Of a DNA stretch of 64,000 nt, positions 26,114 through 34,360 are shown in pieces (the first letter of the stretch is position 1; each line of letters opens with the position of its first letter). A model generated the notes under the pieces. It searched no databases. It was given only the letters and a program-made list of their open reading frames with translations, and was not told where the DNA came from. The translations under genes were made by a program, and so were the position numbers. This DNA comes from Natronobiforma cellulositropha (lineage in GTDB: Archaea; Halobacteriota; Halobacteria; Halobacteriales; Natrialbaceae), in contig NZ_JANZXN010000030.1 in NCBI RefSeq assembly GCF_025629245.1, positions 1-64,000 on the forward strand. Direction: 5' to 3'.

Positions 26114-26797
26114 ATGCCGACAAAATTTCAACAATTCGTCGTTCTCGTCCTCGTAGCCGCCCTGTTCGTCTTCGTAGCAGTAGACGTCGTCTTCGAGGAG
26201 ATCACGTTGACGTGGCTACAGATCGCGCTGTTGACCATCGCAGTCGGCGTCGTGTTACTCCTCTTTGGGATCCTCGGAGAGATTTCACAGATCTCCGTGG
26301 GAGCAGAGGGTACCACGATCGTCTTCGAAAAACGACAGCTCGTGACGGCCGACGAAGCGGTCGTGACGCTCGAGGAGAGCGCGGACGGTACGCCTCCAGC
26401 ACAGACCCGGTCGCCGCAGACCAGGTCGGCGCAGCCAGCGGCCGAATCGGTTTCGCTGTCGGTCTCGACGCTCGAGACGTACCTCCCCCACCTGGCCGAC
26501 CGCGTCGAAGCGGACCCACAGGAGGCGTTCGACCGCCTCCTCAGAGACGTCGCACTCGAGGTGGCGACCTACCTGGGAGAGCCGAGAGACCACGCGTCGA
26601 ACACCCGTCTGTTGCTCTCGCTCGAGTCACTGGGCGCGGAGTACGCCGACTTCACCGACGCCTACCGACAGGTCACCGAAGTGTGTTCGGTCGCAGCGTA
26701 CGGCGACACTACCGTAGAGGAGCGACTGGAGGCTGCCGCGATCACGCTCCAGTTCCTACAGCACGTTCGACAGCAGACGCGGCGTCACGACACCTGA
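26114..26797 (+). CDS. Membrane-anchored protein of unknown function
   Basis: The 227-residue protein has two N-terminal membrane helices (QFVVLVLVAALFVFVAVDVV and WLQIALLTIAVGVVLLLFGI). A Ser/Gln/Pro-rich linker and a soluble helical C-terminal domain follow (SVSTLETYLPHLADRVEADP to AAITLQFLQHVRQQTRRHD). The topology suggests a small hairpin anchor with a cytoplasmic domain. No catalytic motif or known family was recognised. It begins 20 bases after the nucleotidyltransferase stop in the same direction, so the two may be co-transcribed. Confidence 0.65.
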   Translation: MPTKFQQFVVLVLVAALFVFVAVDVVFEEITLTWLQIALLTIAVGVVLLLFGILGEISQISVGAEGTTIVFEKRQLVTADEAVVTLEESADGTPPAQTRSPQTRSAQPAAESVSLSVSTLETYLPHLADRVEADPQEAFDRLLRDVALEVATYLGEPRDHASNTRLLLSLESLGAEYADFTDAYRQVTEVCSVAAYGDTTVEERLEAAAITLQFLQHVRQQTRRHDT

Positions 26798-26881
26798 CGT
26801 GAGCGAACGCAGCGTTTGGTGTCACACTCGAGCCGGGACACCTCGAGCCGCCCACACTCGTCGGCCCGGCGCGTACGGCCT

Positions 26882-27640
26882 TCACCGACCGATCGTCCCC
26901 CGCCGCGTAATCGGTGCCGACGGGTCGAGACAGAACGCGAGGACCACGGACGCCTCGAGCGCCGTCACGGCTGGATCGGTTCCGCCGGTGACGAGTGCGC
27001 TCTCGGTGTAGCCGACCGTTTCGGCACCGACCTCGAGCGCGCCCTCGAACACGTAGAGGTAGGTATCCCACCTCGCCTGACGGGGGAGCGCGACGGTCGT
27101 CCCCTCCTCGAGTCGGCAGTCGTAGCAGTGGACGGCGTTGCGAACGTACAGTGGGGCGTCACCGTCTTCGGGACCGAACAGGTGTCGCCACTCGTTTTCG
27201 GCCGGGTCGGGAATCGGTTCGTGTTGGATGCCGGGTTCGAGACCCAGACTGTGCGGCCGGACGAAGAGCTGGAGCATTCGCAGCGGTGGGTCGTCCGCGA
27301 ACGTCTCCTCGGCATGCCAGAACCCGCTGCCGGCGTTCATCACCATGAGGTGGTCGCTGTCGGTAACCAGTTCGTTCCCCTCGTGGTCGTCGTGGCGCAT
27401 CACGCCCGCAGGGACCCAGGAGATGATCTCCTCGTTCCGGTGCTGGTGCATCGGAATCACCGTCCCGGGATCCATGAACGACTCGACGACGGTCGCGAGC
27501 GGCCCGTAGCCGTGGTCGTCGTGATCCGGGACGGCCCGGCCGGGGAAGGTGAAGTGAATGCGAAACGGGCCCTGGTTCTGCGAGACGTCTGTCCGAGGTG
27601 CGGTGTGGGTGCCCGCCTCCGTCGACGTTGCGTCGTCCAT
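26882..27640 (-). CDS. Pirin family protein (bicupin)
   Basis: The 252-residue protein has the pirin cupin motif: GTVIPMHQHRNEEIISWVPA gives the metal-binding H-x-H and Glu, with a further His in NAGSGFWHAEETF. A second cupin-like half follows, with ARWDTYLYVFEGALEVG. Pirins of the YhaK/quercetinase type bind Fe or a similar metal and some show dioxygenase activity; the role here is unknown. The ATG at 27640 is preferred; the open frame to 27745 upstream is less convincing. Confidence 0.88.
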   Translation of the reverse strand: MDDATSTEAGTHTAPRTDVSQNQGPFRIHFTFPGRAVPDHDDHGYGPLATVVESFMDPGTVIPMHQHRNEEIISWVPAGVMRHDDHEGNELVTDSDHLMVMNAGSGFWHAEETFADDPPLRMLQLFVRPHSLGLEPGIQHEPIPDPAENEWRHLFGPEDGDAPLYVRNAVHCYDCRLEEGTTVALPRQARWDTYLYVFEGALEVGAETVGYTESALVTGGTDPAVTALEASVVLAFCLDPSAPITRRGTIGR

Positions 27641-27787
27641 CCGACCGTGGTAGTCGCTCGAGGGGCTTAGGCATTCCTCACAGCACAGACACGCTCTCGG
27701 GTCAATTCTGAGCTGCGAGCCATCCATCGCAGGCAAACGAGCCAAAAAAAGATAGTTCTATAACAGATCATCGGGCAAATAACGCCG

Positions 27788-28126
27788 ATGAGTGATTCAC
27801 AGTCGAGTTCGCTGATTAACGCGTTGATTGGGGCAGTCGTCACTGTCTTGCTCTCGTTCACGATGATTTCGCCGGTCGCTGGCGGGGCAGTTGCAGGGTA
27901 CTTAGAGCGGACGGATGGTGTCCGTATCGGGGCGATATCGGGTGCAATTGCACTTGTTCCGATGCTCTTCTTCGGAATTCTCGTTATCGGCTTCCTCTCA
28001 ATGGGGAACATGGCTGGGTTCGCGTTCCTGTTCCTCCTGTTCATGCTCGTGTTCGGAGCGATCTGGACGGTTGGGCTGAGCGCACTCGGTGGCTACCTCG
28101 GCGTGTATCTGCGAGACGAACTGTAG
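27788..28126 (+). CDS. DUF5518 family membrane protein
   Basis: The 112-residue protein has helices at LINALIGAVVTVLLSFTMIS, IGAISGAIALVPMLFFGILV and FAFLFLLFMLVFGAIWTVGL, and a final glycine-rich segment ending LGGYLGVYLRDEL. The motif SPVAGGAVAGYLER between the first two helices is typical of DUF5518, a haloarchaeal membrane family of unknown role. The upstream region contains an A-rich run and GATAGTTCTATAAC (near 27750), a plausible TATA region. It is a single-gene unit. Confidence 0.82.
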   Translation: MSDSQSSSLINALIGAVVTVLLSFTMISPVAGGAVAGYLERTDGVRIGAISGAIALVPMLFFGILVIGFLSMGNMAGFAFLFLLFMLVFGAIWTVGLSALGGYLGVYLRDEL

Positions 28127-28303
28127 TGAACGCGCCAGCCTACCGGGGCAGTTCGGAGAACGGGCCACCGGAGTGGAGTCACCACCCAGCCCACCGTCTC
28201 CAGTCCGAAGGGATACGTTCGATGGTTCGGAACACCGGTCTCGAGACCGTCGGGATTCAGAACCTACATCGTCTCGAGCACGAGTAGTGTAGACAGAATA
28301 CCG

Positions 28304-29128
28304 ATGAGTGACGCTCCAGCGTTCGACCTCGATGGGACGGTGTGTGTGATTACGGGCGGGTCGGGGGTGCTCGGCTCCGAGATGGCGCGAGCGATCGGTG
28401 AGCGTGGCGCAACCGTCGTCCTCCTCGCTCGAGACGAGACCGCACTCGAGGAGGCGAGCGAGACGCTCACCGCACGCGACATCGAGAACCTCACGATACC
28501 GGCGTCGGTGCTCGAACGGGCGGAACTCGAGGCCGCCGCCGAGATGGTCGTCGAGGAGTACGGCCGCATCGACGCCCTGATCAACGCGGCGGGTGGGAAC
28601 CACCCCGACGCGACGACCGGTGCGGAGACCTCGTTTTTCGACCTGCCGAAGGCAGGGCTCGAGCAGGTGGTGAACGTCAACTTCCTCGGGACGGTACTCG
28701 CCTCGCAGGCCTTCGGCGAGTACATGGTCGAGCAGGGTGAGGGCGTGATCGTGAACGTCTCCTCGATGGCTGCGGTGACCCCGTTGACGAAGATTCCGGG
28801 CTACTCGGGGGCGAAAGCGGCCGTCTCGAACTTCACCGAGTGGCTGGCCGTCCACGTCGCCCAGGAGTACTCGCCGGCGATTCGGGTCAACGCCATCGCT
28901 CCCGGGTTCTTCCTCACGGAACAGAACCGCTACCTGTTGCTCGACGAGGAGACCGGTGAGTACACCGAGCGCGGCCAGCAGATCATCGACCACACGCCCC
29001 AGGGCCGGTTCGGCGAGCCAGCGGACCTCGCGACGACCGTCTGCTGGCTGCTCGCACCCGGCTCTGCGTTCGTCACCGGAACGGTGATTCCGGTCGACGG
29101 CGGGTTCGCCGCGTTCAGCGGCGTCTGA
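28304..29128 (+). CDS. Short-chain dehydrogenase, fructuronate/mannonate reductase-like
   Basis: The 274-residue classical SDR has the NAD-binding TGGSGVLG (near residue 18), NAAGG, and the catalytic Ser-Tyr-Lys (SSMAAVT, then YSGAKAA). The C-terminus has the VIPVDGGFAAFSGV ending. Features such as NAAGGNHPDATTG and the ERGQQIIDHTPQGRFGEPAD segment resemble SDR-type D-mannonate (fructuronate) reductases. A sugar phosphate isomerase-like gene and a Gfo/Idh/MocA gene lie next, so a sugar-acid pathway is plausible, but the substrate is inferred. Confidence 0.85.
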   Translation: MSDAPAFDLDGTVCVITGGSGVLGSEMARAIGERGATVVLLARDETALEEASETLTARDIENLTIPASVLERAELEAAAEMVVEEYGRIDALINAAGGNHPDATTGAETSFFDLPKAGLEQVVNVNFLGTVLASQAFGEYMVEQGEGVIVNVSSMAAVTPLTKIPGYSGAKAAVSNFTEWLAVHVAQEYSPAIRVNAIAPGFFLTEQNRYLLLDEETGEYTERGQQIIDHTPQGRFGEPADLATTVCWLLAPGSAFVTGTVIPVDGGFAAFSGV

Positions 29129-29246
29129 AACCTCACCCTCGCTCGAGACCAGTGTCGGACGGCGCGGACTCGAGAGCGGACTCGTCGCCTCGCCACGAAT
29201 CCGGGACCCGAAGGTTGAATACGCCGTCTACCACTCTTCGCTGTTG

Positions 29247-30089
29247 ATGGCCGGTCACACCTTCGTCGTCAGCGGGTTCGCCGATGAGATCGACGCCGAC
29301 CTCGAGACGCAACTCGACCTCCTCGAGCGACTCGGGATCGAACACCTCGACCTTCGCAGCGTCGAGAACACGAACGTCCTCGACCTCTCGGACGAGCAAG
29401 TCGAGCGGGTCACGGACGCGCTCGCAGAGCGCGACATCGGCGTCACGTCGATCGGGTCGCCGATCGGGAAGATCGACGTGACCGACGAGTTCGAGCCACA
29501 CTTCGAGCGCTTCGAGACCGCACTCGAGATGGCACAGACCTTCGAGACGGCGTACATCCGGCTGTTCTCCTACTACATCCCCGAGAACGAGCGGCCCGCG
29601 GACTACCGCGAGGAGGTCCTGCGCCGGACCCGACGGAAGGTCGAACGGGCAGAAGCGGTCGGGATCACCTTGCTCCACGAGAACGAGAAAGACATCTACG
29701 GCGACACGCCCGAACGGTGTCGGGACCTGCTGACGGCGATCGATTCGCCGAACTTTCGGGCGGTCTTCGACCCGGCGAACTTCCTCGAGATCGGGTCGAC
29801 GCCGTACCCCGACGCCCTCTTGCAGCTCGTCGAGTTCGTCGATCAGCTACACATCAAGGACGCGACCGCCGGTGAGCGCGCCAGCATCGTCCCCGCCGGC
29901 GAGGGCGACGGTCGGATTCCGGAGACGCTCGCCGCCCTCCAGGCGCGTGGGTTCGAGGGACCGGTCTCGCTCGAGCCACACCTGGCGATCGCCGGCGCGA
30001 TGAGTGGCTACAGCGGTCCCGAGGGGTACGAGGTCGGGGCGAAGGCGCTGGTCGACTGTCTCGAGGCAGTCGAGGCGACCTCCGAGTGA
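29247..30089 (+). CDS. TIM-barrel sugar phosphate isomerase/epimerase
   Basis: The 280-residue protein belongs to the xylose-isomerase-like TIM-barrel family. It begins MAGHTFVVSGFADEIDADLE. The metal ligands can be placed at ITLLHENEKDIYG (Glu), RAVFDPANFLE (Asp), VDQLHIKDAT (His), and the C-terminal VSLEPH (Glu). The ATG at 29247 was chosen over a TTG one codon upstream. It is 118 bases downstream of the SDR gene. It likely acts in the same sugar or sugar-acid pathway, but its reaction is unknown. Confidence 0.85.
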   Translation: MAGHTFVVSGFADEIDADLETQLDLLERLGIEHLDLRSVENTNVLDLSDEQVERVTDALAERDIGVTSIGSPIGKIDVTDEFEPHFERFETALEMAQTFETAYIRLFSYYIPENERPADYREEVLRRTRRKVERAEAVGITLLHENEKDIYGDTPERCRDLLTAIDSPNFRAVFDPANFLEIGSTPYPDALLQLVEFVDQLHIKDATAGERASIVPAGEGDGRIPETLAALQARGFEGPVSLEPHLAIAGAMSGYSGPEGYEVGAKALVDCLEAVEATSE

Positions 30090-30128
30090 CGCAGTCTCGC
30101 CGGTCGCGGGGTGGCCCGAAGGCGCCGG

Positions 30129-31130
30129 CTACTCGTAGTCACCGGCGCGAAACGCGTCGAAATCGATCCACGCCTCGCGCGCGGCGGATTCGTAGATCGC
30201 GAGAACGAGGTCGACCGCCGTCCGCGCCTCCCGGGCCGGAACCATCGGCGCTCGCCCGTCGCGGACCGATTCGACGAAGTCCCGGACGACCTCGGTGTGA
30301 GCTACACCCCACTCGAGCGGCCCTCCGGCGTCGATCGCCGGGATACCCTCGCCCATCGAGAACTCGGTGTCGTTGTACGACCCCGCCGTTCCGTTGATCT
30401 CGAGGCGGGAGGTCCCGCCCTGCGTCGCGGTCGTCGCCTCGATCGTTCCGGGGGCACCGTTCTCGAACTCGAGGAGGACCGCGGCGCTGTCTTCACACTC
30501 CATCTCCCTGGCGAGGGTGTCCGTGCGTGCGTACAGTCCCGAGACACCGCCGCCGATCCACTGCAGCAGGTCGATCACGTGGATCGCCTGGTTCAGCAGG
30601 CAGCCACCGTCCATCTCCCTTGTTCCGCGCCAGGCCGCCGAGTCGTAGTACGACTGGGGGCGATGCCACTTCACCGTCGCCGTTCCGAGCACCATCCGGC
30701 CGAGGTCACCGTCCGCGACGGCCCGACGCGCCCGCTGGTGACAGGGGTAGGCCCGCCGCTGGAAGACGCCCGCGAGGGTGACGCCCGCGGCGTCGGCGGC
30801 GTCGATCATCGCGTCGATACGCACGCCGTAGACGTCGAGCGGTTTCTCACAGAGCACGTGGGCACCGGTCTCCACACACTCGATCGACACCTCGGCGTGC
30901 GTGCCACTCGGCGTACAGACGCTCACCGCGTCGACGGCCGCATCCCGGATCATCGCCGTCGGATCGGTGTAGGCTCGACAGCCACGCTCGGCGGCGAACG
31001 ACTCCGCCGCCGCACGGTTCAGGTCCGCACACGCGACCAGGTCCACACCGGGCACCCGCTCGAGTGCGTCCGCGTGTGTCTCACCGATGCCGGCGACGCC
31101 GACGATGCCGTACCGCACTGGCTCAGTCAT
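30129..31130 (-). CDS. Gfo/Idh/MocA family oxidoreductase
   Basis: The 333-residue protein has an N-terminal Rossmann domain (YGIVGVAGIGETHADAL) and the family signature ALxEKPLD as HVLCEKPLDVYG (EKP, near residue 95). The C-terminal alpha/beta domain has GGCLLNQAIHVIDLLQW, with the His of the catalytic region. It is expected to oxidise or reduce a sugar or inositol derivative with NAD(P). The ATG at 31130 was chosen. It converges on the isomerase gene and could act in the same sugar pathway. Confidence 0.9.
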   Translation of the reverse strand: MTEPVRYGIVGVAGIGETHADALERVPGVDLVACADLNRAAAESFAAERGCRAYTDPTAMIRDAAVDAVSVCTPSGTHAEVSIECVETGAHVLCEKPLDVYGVRIDAMIDAADAAGVTLAGVFQRRAYPCHQRARRAVADGDLGRMVLGTATVKWHRPQSYYDSAAWRGTREMDGGCLLNQAIHVIDLLQWIGGGVSGLYARTDTLAREMECEDSAAVLLEFENGAPGTIEATTATQGGTSRLEINGTAGSYNDTEFSMGEGIPAIDAGGPLEWGVAHTEVVRDFVESVRDGRAPMVPAREARTAVDLVLAIYESAAREAWIDFDAFRAGDYE

Positions 31131-31188
31131 CGACTGTGATCGCGAGGGGCGGTTCATAACTCGTTCGGCCACTCGCCTGAGCGTCGAG

Positions 31189-32304
31189 TCACTTCCGGAT
31201 CTCGTCGATACTCCTCGCGACGTCGGTCGCCTGGATGTCGGTGTAGGTCTCGTGGGTCGTCTCGATCGACTTGTGGCGCAGCGCCGACTGGGCGAGTTCG
31301 GAGTGGCCGCTCGCGTACAGCTCCGCACCGAGTGCACGACGCGCACCGTGGGGTTTCAGGTAGCCACCGTCGACGTCGATTCCCGCCTCGGCCGTGAGCC
31401 GTTTCAGGACCCGCCGGCCACCCGCTTTGGTGAGCGACGGCGGCGAAACGCCGTACTCGCGCAGCAGGTCGTCGATGTCGCGCTCCGCGAGCAGCGCCTC
31501 GAGTTCGTCGGGCGCGAACTCGTCGCCGAGCGCCCTCCGAACCGCCCGGTAGATCGAGGGTGCGTGGGCGGTGGGAAACACCGGCCACTCGTCGGTCGGT
31601 GGCTCGAGGACGCGCGCGAGTTGCTCGAGCGCCGCATTCGCATCGGTGGGTAAGCCGACGGTTTCGTACTCGCGGGACTTGCCGAACACCTCGAGCGTGC
31701 CGCGCTCGAGGTCGACGTCACCCCAGGTGAGACCGGGGCGGTCGTCGTCGCGCGTGTCCCGAAACAGTTCGGCCCCGCGGACGCCCGTGTCGGCGAGGAC
31801 GACGACGATGGCTCGGTCACGGAACGCGACGGGTCGGGAGACGTCGACCGTCCCCTCGAGCGCCATCTCGACGCGCTCGCTCGCGTAGGAGACGAGGCGG
31901 GTGCGCTGTGCCCGCGTCCAGAACTGGGTGTCTCGTCTCCCCCGTTGCTCGGGGAGCAACTCCGTCGCCCGGTTCGTGTTCGCCGGGTTCGACTCGAGCA
32001 GTTCGTCGCGGACGCAGAAGGAGAGGAACGCCCGGACGTACTTGAAGTAGGTGTTCGCCGTGGAGGCGCTGATCTCGCCGTCGGCGTGGCGCTCGCGGAG
32101 GTGGAGACCGTACTCGCGGAGGTCGCGGGCGTCGAGGTCTGCGACACGGTCGACACCTGCGGTCGAACACCAGTCGGCGAAGCGCGAGAGCGGCGAGCGC
32201 ATCGTCGAGCGCGAGCCACCCGCGTCGAGCGAGGCGAGATACCGCTCGAGGGCGTCTGTGACGCCCGCCTCGCGGTTTACCCGGCGGTTCGGTGACGGAG
32301 ACAT
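31189..32304 (-). CDS. Tyrosine recombinase (XerC/D-like integrase)
   Basis: The 371-residue protein has an N-terminal SAM-like core-binding domain (to about residue 125, with SASTANTYFKYVRAFLSFCV) and a C-terminal catalytic domain. The active-site residues are present: Arg in DTGVRGAEL, Lys in FGKSREYET, H-x-x-R in KPHGARRALG, then His in LRHKSIETTHETY and the nucleophile Tyr in that same stretch. It starts at the ATG at 32304; upstream codons to 32334 are not convincing. It probably rearranges DNA or resolves dimers. No phage genes or att duplication were seen nearby. A perfect inverted repeat sits 42 bases upstream. Confidence 0.9.
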   Translation of the reverse strand: MSPSPNRRVNREAGVTDALERYLASLDAGGSRSTMRSPLSRFADWCSTAGVDRVADLDARDLREYGLHLRERHADGEISASTANTYFKYVRAFLSFCVRDELLESNPANTNRATELLPEQRGRRDTQFWTRAQRTRLVSYASERVEMALEGTVDVSRPVAFRDRAIVVVLADTGVRGAELFRDTRDDDRPGLTWGDVDLERGTLEVFGKSREYETVGLPTDANAALEQLARVLEPPTDEWPVFPTAHAPSIYRAVRRALGDEFAPDELEALLAERDIDDLLREYGVSPPSLTKAGGRRVLKRLTAEAGIDVDGGYLKPHGARRALGAELYASGHSELAQSALRHKSIETTHETYTDIQATDVARSIDEIRK

Positions 32305-32776
32305 TCGTAGTCGGGGTACAGTGTCGACCCCCATAAAGTCACGTGGTTAAACTGCTGTTTAACGAAGTGGGTTACGAGACTGGCGAATGTACGGAGTGTG
32401 GGGGAGTAGACCGCTGTACTTCCCGTTTGGAAATGTGTAAATCACATAGCGCTATAACAAATCCAGTGGCGGCAGAATCCTCGAGGAGTTCGGTGTCACC
32501 GTGTGGGAGCCGATGCCGGGTCTTCGATTCGGGACCGTAGAGCGAGTCCGAGGGGGACGAAACCAACCGAGATTGCTCGATACATTCCCGATACCTGTCT
32601 ACAGTACCGTGGGGTGGCTCCCTCGGCCAAAACGACATCTGTTTCCAGTGACTGATGCGTTCCATCCGTCGTATTTTCGGCAGCCACATCGCAGATACGG
32701 CGACCACATATCTACAGATACCGATTTGAATAGGCAGAGTTAACCGACCGAGGCGGGAACCATCACCACAATCGAC
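32305..32776. other. 472-base stretch without a convincing gene
   Basis: The region is lower in GC than its neighbours. It holds a perfect inverted repeat (32346-32363), another short one (ATGTG-TAAAT-CACAT at 32433-32447), and an AT-rich run GATTTGAATAGG (about 32723-32734) that may be the promoter of the FAD oxidoreductase. A minus-strand frame of 111 codons (32372-32707) has no recognisable protein features. The stretch could be a decayed insertion beside the recombinase. Confidence 0.5.
32346..32363. repeat. Perfect inverted repeat beside the recombinase gene
   Basis: GTTAAAC-TGCT-GTTTAAC has 7-bp arms and a 4-base spacer, 42 bases upstream of the recombinase start. Two short arms around a small core resemble tyrosine-recombinase core sites, but it could equally be an operator for the recombinase gene. 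Confidence 0.55.
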
Positions 32777-34111
32777 ATGTCGGTGAGAACGATGGGACGG
32801 TATCGGCCGGAGAGAACAGCGGTGAACAACGACCAGTGCGTCGTCGTCGGCGGAGGCATCGCGGGGCTGTGTGCTGCACGGGTGCTCGCCGACTACGCCG
32901 AGCGTGTCGTGCTCGTCGAGAAGGACCCACTACCGGACGAGCCGGTACTTCGACGGGGCGTCCCACAGATGGCACAGCCACACGCCCTGTTAGAAGCCGG
33001 TCGGGAAGTCCTCGAAGAGTTGTTTCCCGGATTCTGTGAGGACGTGCTCTCGAGTGGCGGGCTGATGATCGACGGCGCGAGCGACATGGAGTACTTCGCC
33101 GCGGGCGGTCTGTTGGCGCAGGGACCGAACCAACACCCGATGTACTGTGCGAGCAGAGCGCTCTTCGAAGGAGTGGTCCGTCGACGAGTCGCGACGCTCG
33201 ACAACGTAGCGTGCCGGCCAGAGCGGCGACTGGTGGAGGTCGACCTCGACGACGGTGCGGTCTGTGGCGTCCGTATCGCAGGCCCGGACGGGCAAACGGA
33301 AGCACTCGAGGCGGACGTCGTCGTGGATGCGACTGGCCGGACCTCGAAGACGCCAGCCTGGCTCGAGGAGAACGGATACGAACGCCCACCGGTGGACGAA
33401 CTGTCGGTAGAAGTCACCTACACCACGACAGTCATCGACAGACCACGAGACTGCCGGCGTCTGGTGTTCGTCCCACCTGCGCCGCCGCGTACGCGCGGTG
33501 GCGTCGCAATCCCGATCGAGGACGGCCAGTGGCACCTCGCAGTACAGGGAATGTACGGGGACGACGCGCCGACCGACGCCGAGAGCGTGCGGGCGTTCGC
33601 CGAGAGCCTCCCGACCGGAGAACTCGGACGGCTCGGAGCCGACGCCTGGGAAGACCGGGATCTAACGCACTATCCGTTTCCGTCGAGCATCAGACGGCGG
33701 TACGAAGACCTCGAGCGCCGTCCGGATGGGCTGGTCGTCGTCGGCGATGCGCTCGCGAGTATCAATCCGCTCTACGGGCAAGGGATGTCGATCGCCGCAC
33801 TCGAGGCACTGGCGCTCCATCACGTGCTCGCGGAGGGCGACAACGTGTCGGGACGGTACTTCGAGACCGTGCGCTCGATTCTCGATCCGATGTGGGAGAC
33901 GGCGACTGCGAACGACCTCGCGTACGACCGAGCGGACGGGACGAATTCACTCGGGACGAACCTGTTCAACCGGTACGTTGGCCGGCTGCTACGCAAGGCC
34001 CACGACGACGGGACCCTGACCGACGCGTACATACGAGTGCTGTTGTTGAAAGAACAGCCGACGTCGCTCCTGCGTCCGTCGGTCGTACGACGGGTGTTGT
34101 TCTCGAGGTAG
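32777..34111 (+). CDS. FAD-dependent oxidoreductase/monooxygenase
   Basis: The 444-residue flavoprotein has the dinucleotide-binding motif VVVGGGIAGLCAARVLADYA near residue 22 and the second FAD motif DGLVVVGDALASINPLYGQG (GD motif). The central region RRGVPQMAQPHALLEAGREV is typical of geranylgeranyl-reductase/halogenase-like monooxygenases. It starts at the ATG at 32777; a GTG at 32822 is an alternative closer to the Rossmann strand. It precedes the permease/ArsR cluster in the same direction. It may be the oxidative step of that unit, but its substrate is unknown. Confidence 0.82.
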   Translation: MSVRTMGRYRPERTAVNNDQCVVVGGGIAGLCAARVLADYAERVVLVEKDPLPDEPVLRRGVPQMAQPHALLEAGREVLEELFPGFCEDVLSSGGLMIDGASDMEYFAAGGLLAQGPNQHPMYCASRALFEGVVRRRVATLDNVACRPERRLVEVDLDDGAVCGVRIAGPDGQTEALEADVVVDATGRTSKTPAWLEENGYERPPVDELSVEVTYTTTVIDRPRDCRRLVFVPPAPPRTRGGVAIPIEDGQWHLAVQGMYGDDAPTDAESVRAFAESLPTGELGRLGADAWEDRDLTHYPFPSSIRRRYEDLERRPDGLVVVGDALASINPLYGQGMSIAALEALALHHVLAEGDNVSGRYFETVRSILDPMWETATANDLAYDRADGTNSLGTNLFNRYVGRLLRKAHDDGTLTDAYIRVLLLKEQPTSLLRPSVVRRVLFSR

Positions 34112-34154
34112 CCGGCGATGAACACCGGGACCAGCAGGCTGCAACCCAAAGCAT

Positions 34155-34178
34155 TAATACAAATCGAGATAACTCAAT
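34155..34178 (+). promoter_or_regulatory. Promoter with possible shared operator (copy 1)
   Basis: TAATAC (34155-34160) sits about 28 bases before the ATG at 34185. It is followed by AAATCGAGATAACTCAAT (34161-34178), which matches the copy before 42415 at 15 of 18 positions. GATAACT is at 34168-34174. Confidence 0.6.
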
Positions 34179-34184
34179 ACATGT

Positions 34185-34313
34185 ATGTCGAAGAGATCAG
34201 GCATCACCGGCTGGCTCAGTCGGCTGTTCACGGGCGGCTCGGAGACACAGGACTGTGAATGTGCCTACGAAATCACGGACGCAGGTACCGACGACTCTCC
34301 AGAGTGTGAGTGA
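34185..34313 (+). CDS. Small Cys-containing peptide of unknown function
   Basis: A 42-codon frame starts at the ATG at 34185, right after a strong TATA-like box. It encodes a short amphipathic start (MSKRSGITGWLSRLFTGG) and an acidic tail with three Cys (DCECAYEI and PECE). The size and Cys-x-Cys pattern fit a small metal-binding or thiol peptide. It lies between the FAD gene and the permease and shares a promoter motif with the amidohydrolase, which supports its reality. No homologue was recognised. Confidence 0.5.
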   Translation: MSKRSGITGWLSRLFTGGSETQDCECAYEITDAGTDDSPECE

Positions 34314-34360
34314 GTGACGAGTATGTTCCGAGGTACGAATTGTGATTTATAGATCCAGAG

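Noticed and set aside
31189-32304. An integrated virus or plasmid next to the tyrosine recombinase
   Set aside because: No tRNA gene, att duplication, replication or structural genes are near it; the neighbours are ordinary metabolic genes.
32372-32707. A 111-codon minus-strand frame in the gap between recombinase and FAD gene
   Set aside because: Its composition is unlike haloarchaeal proteins and nothing in it was recognised; it may be part of a decayed insertion.
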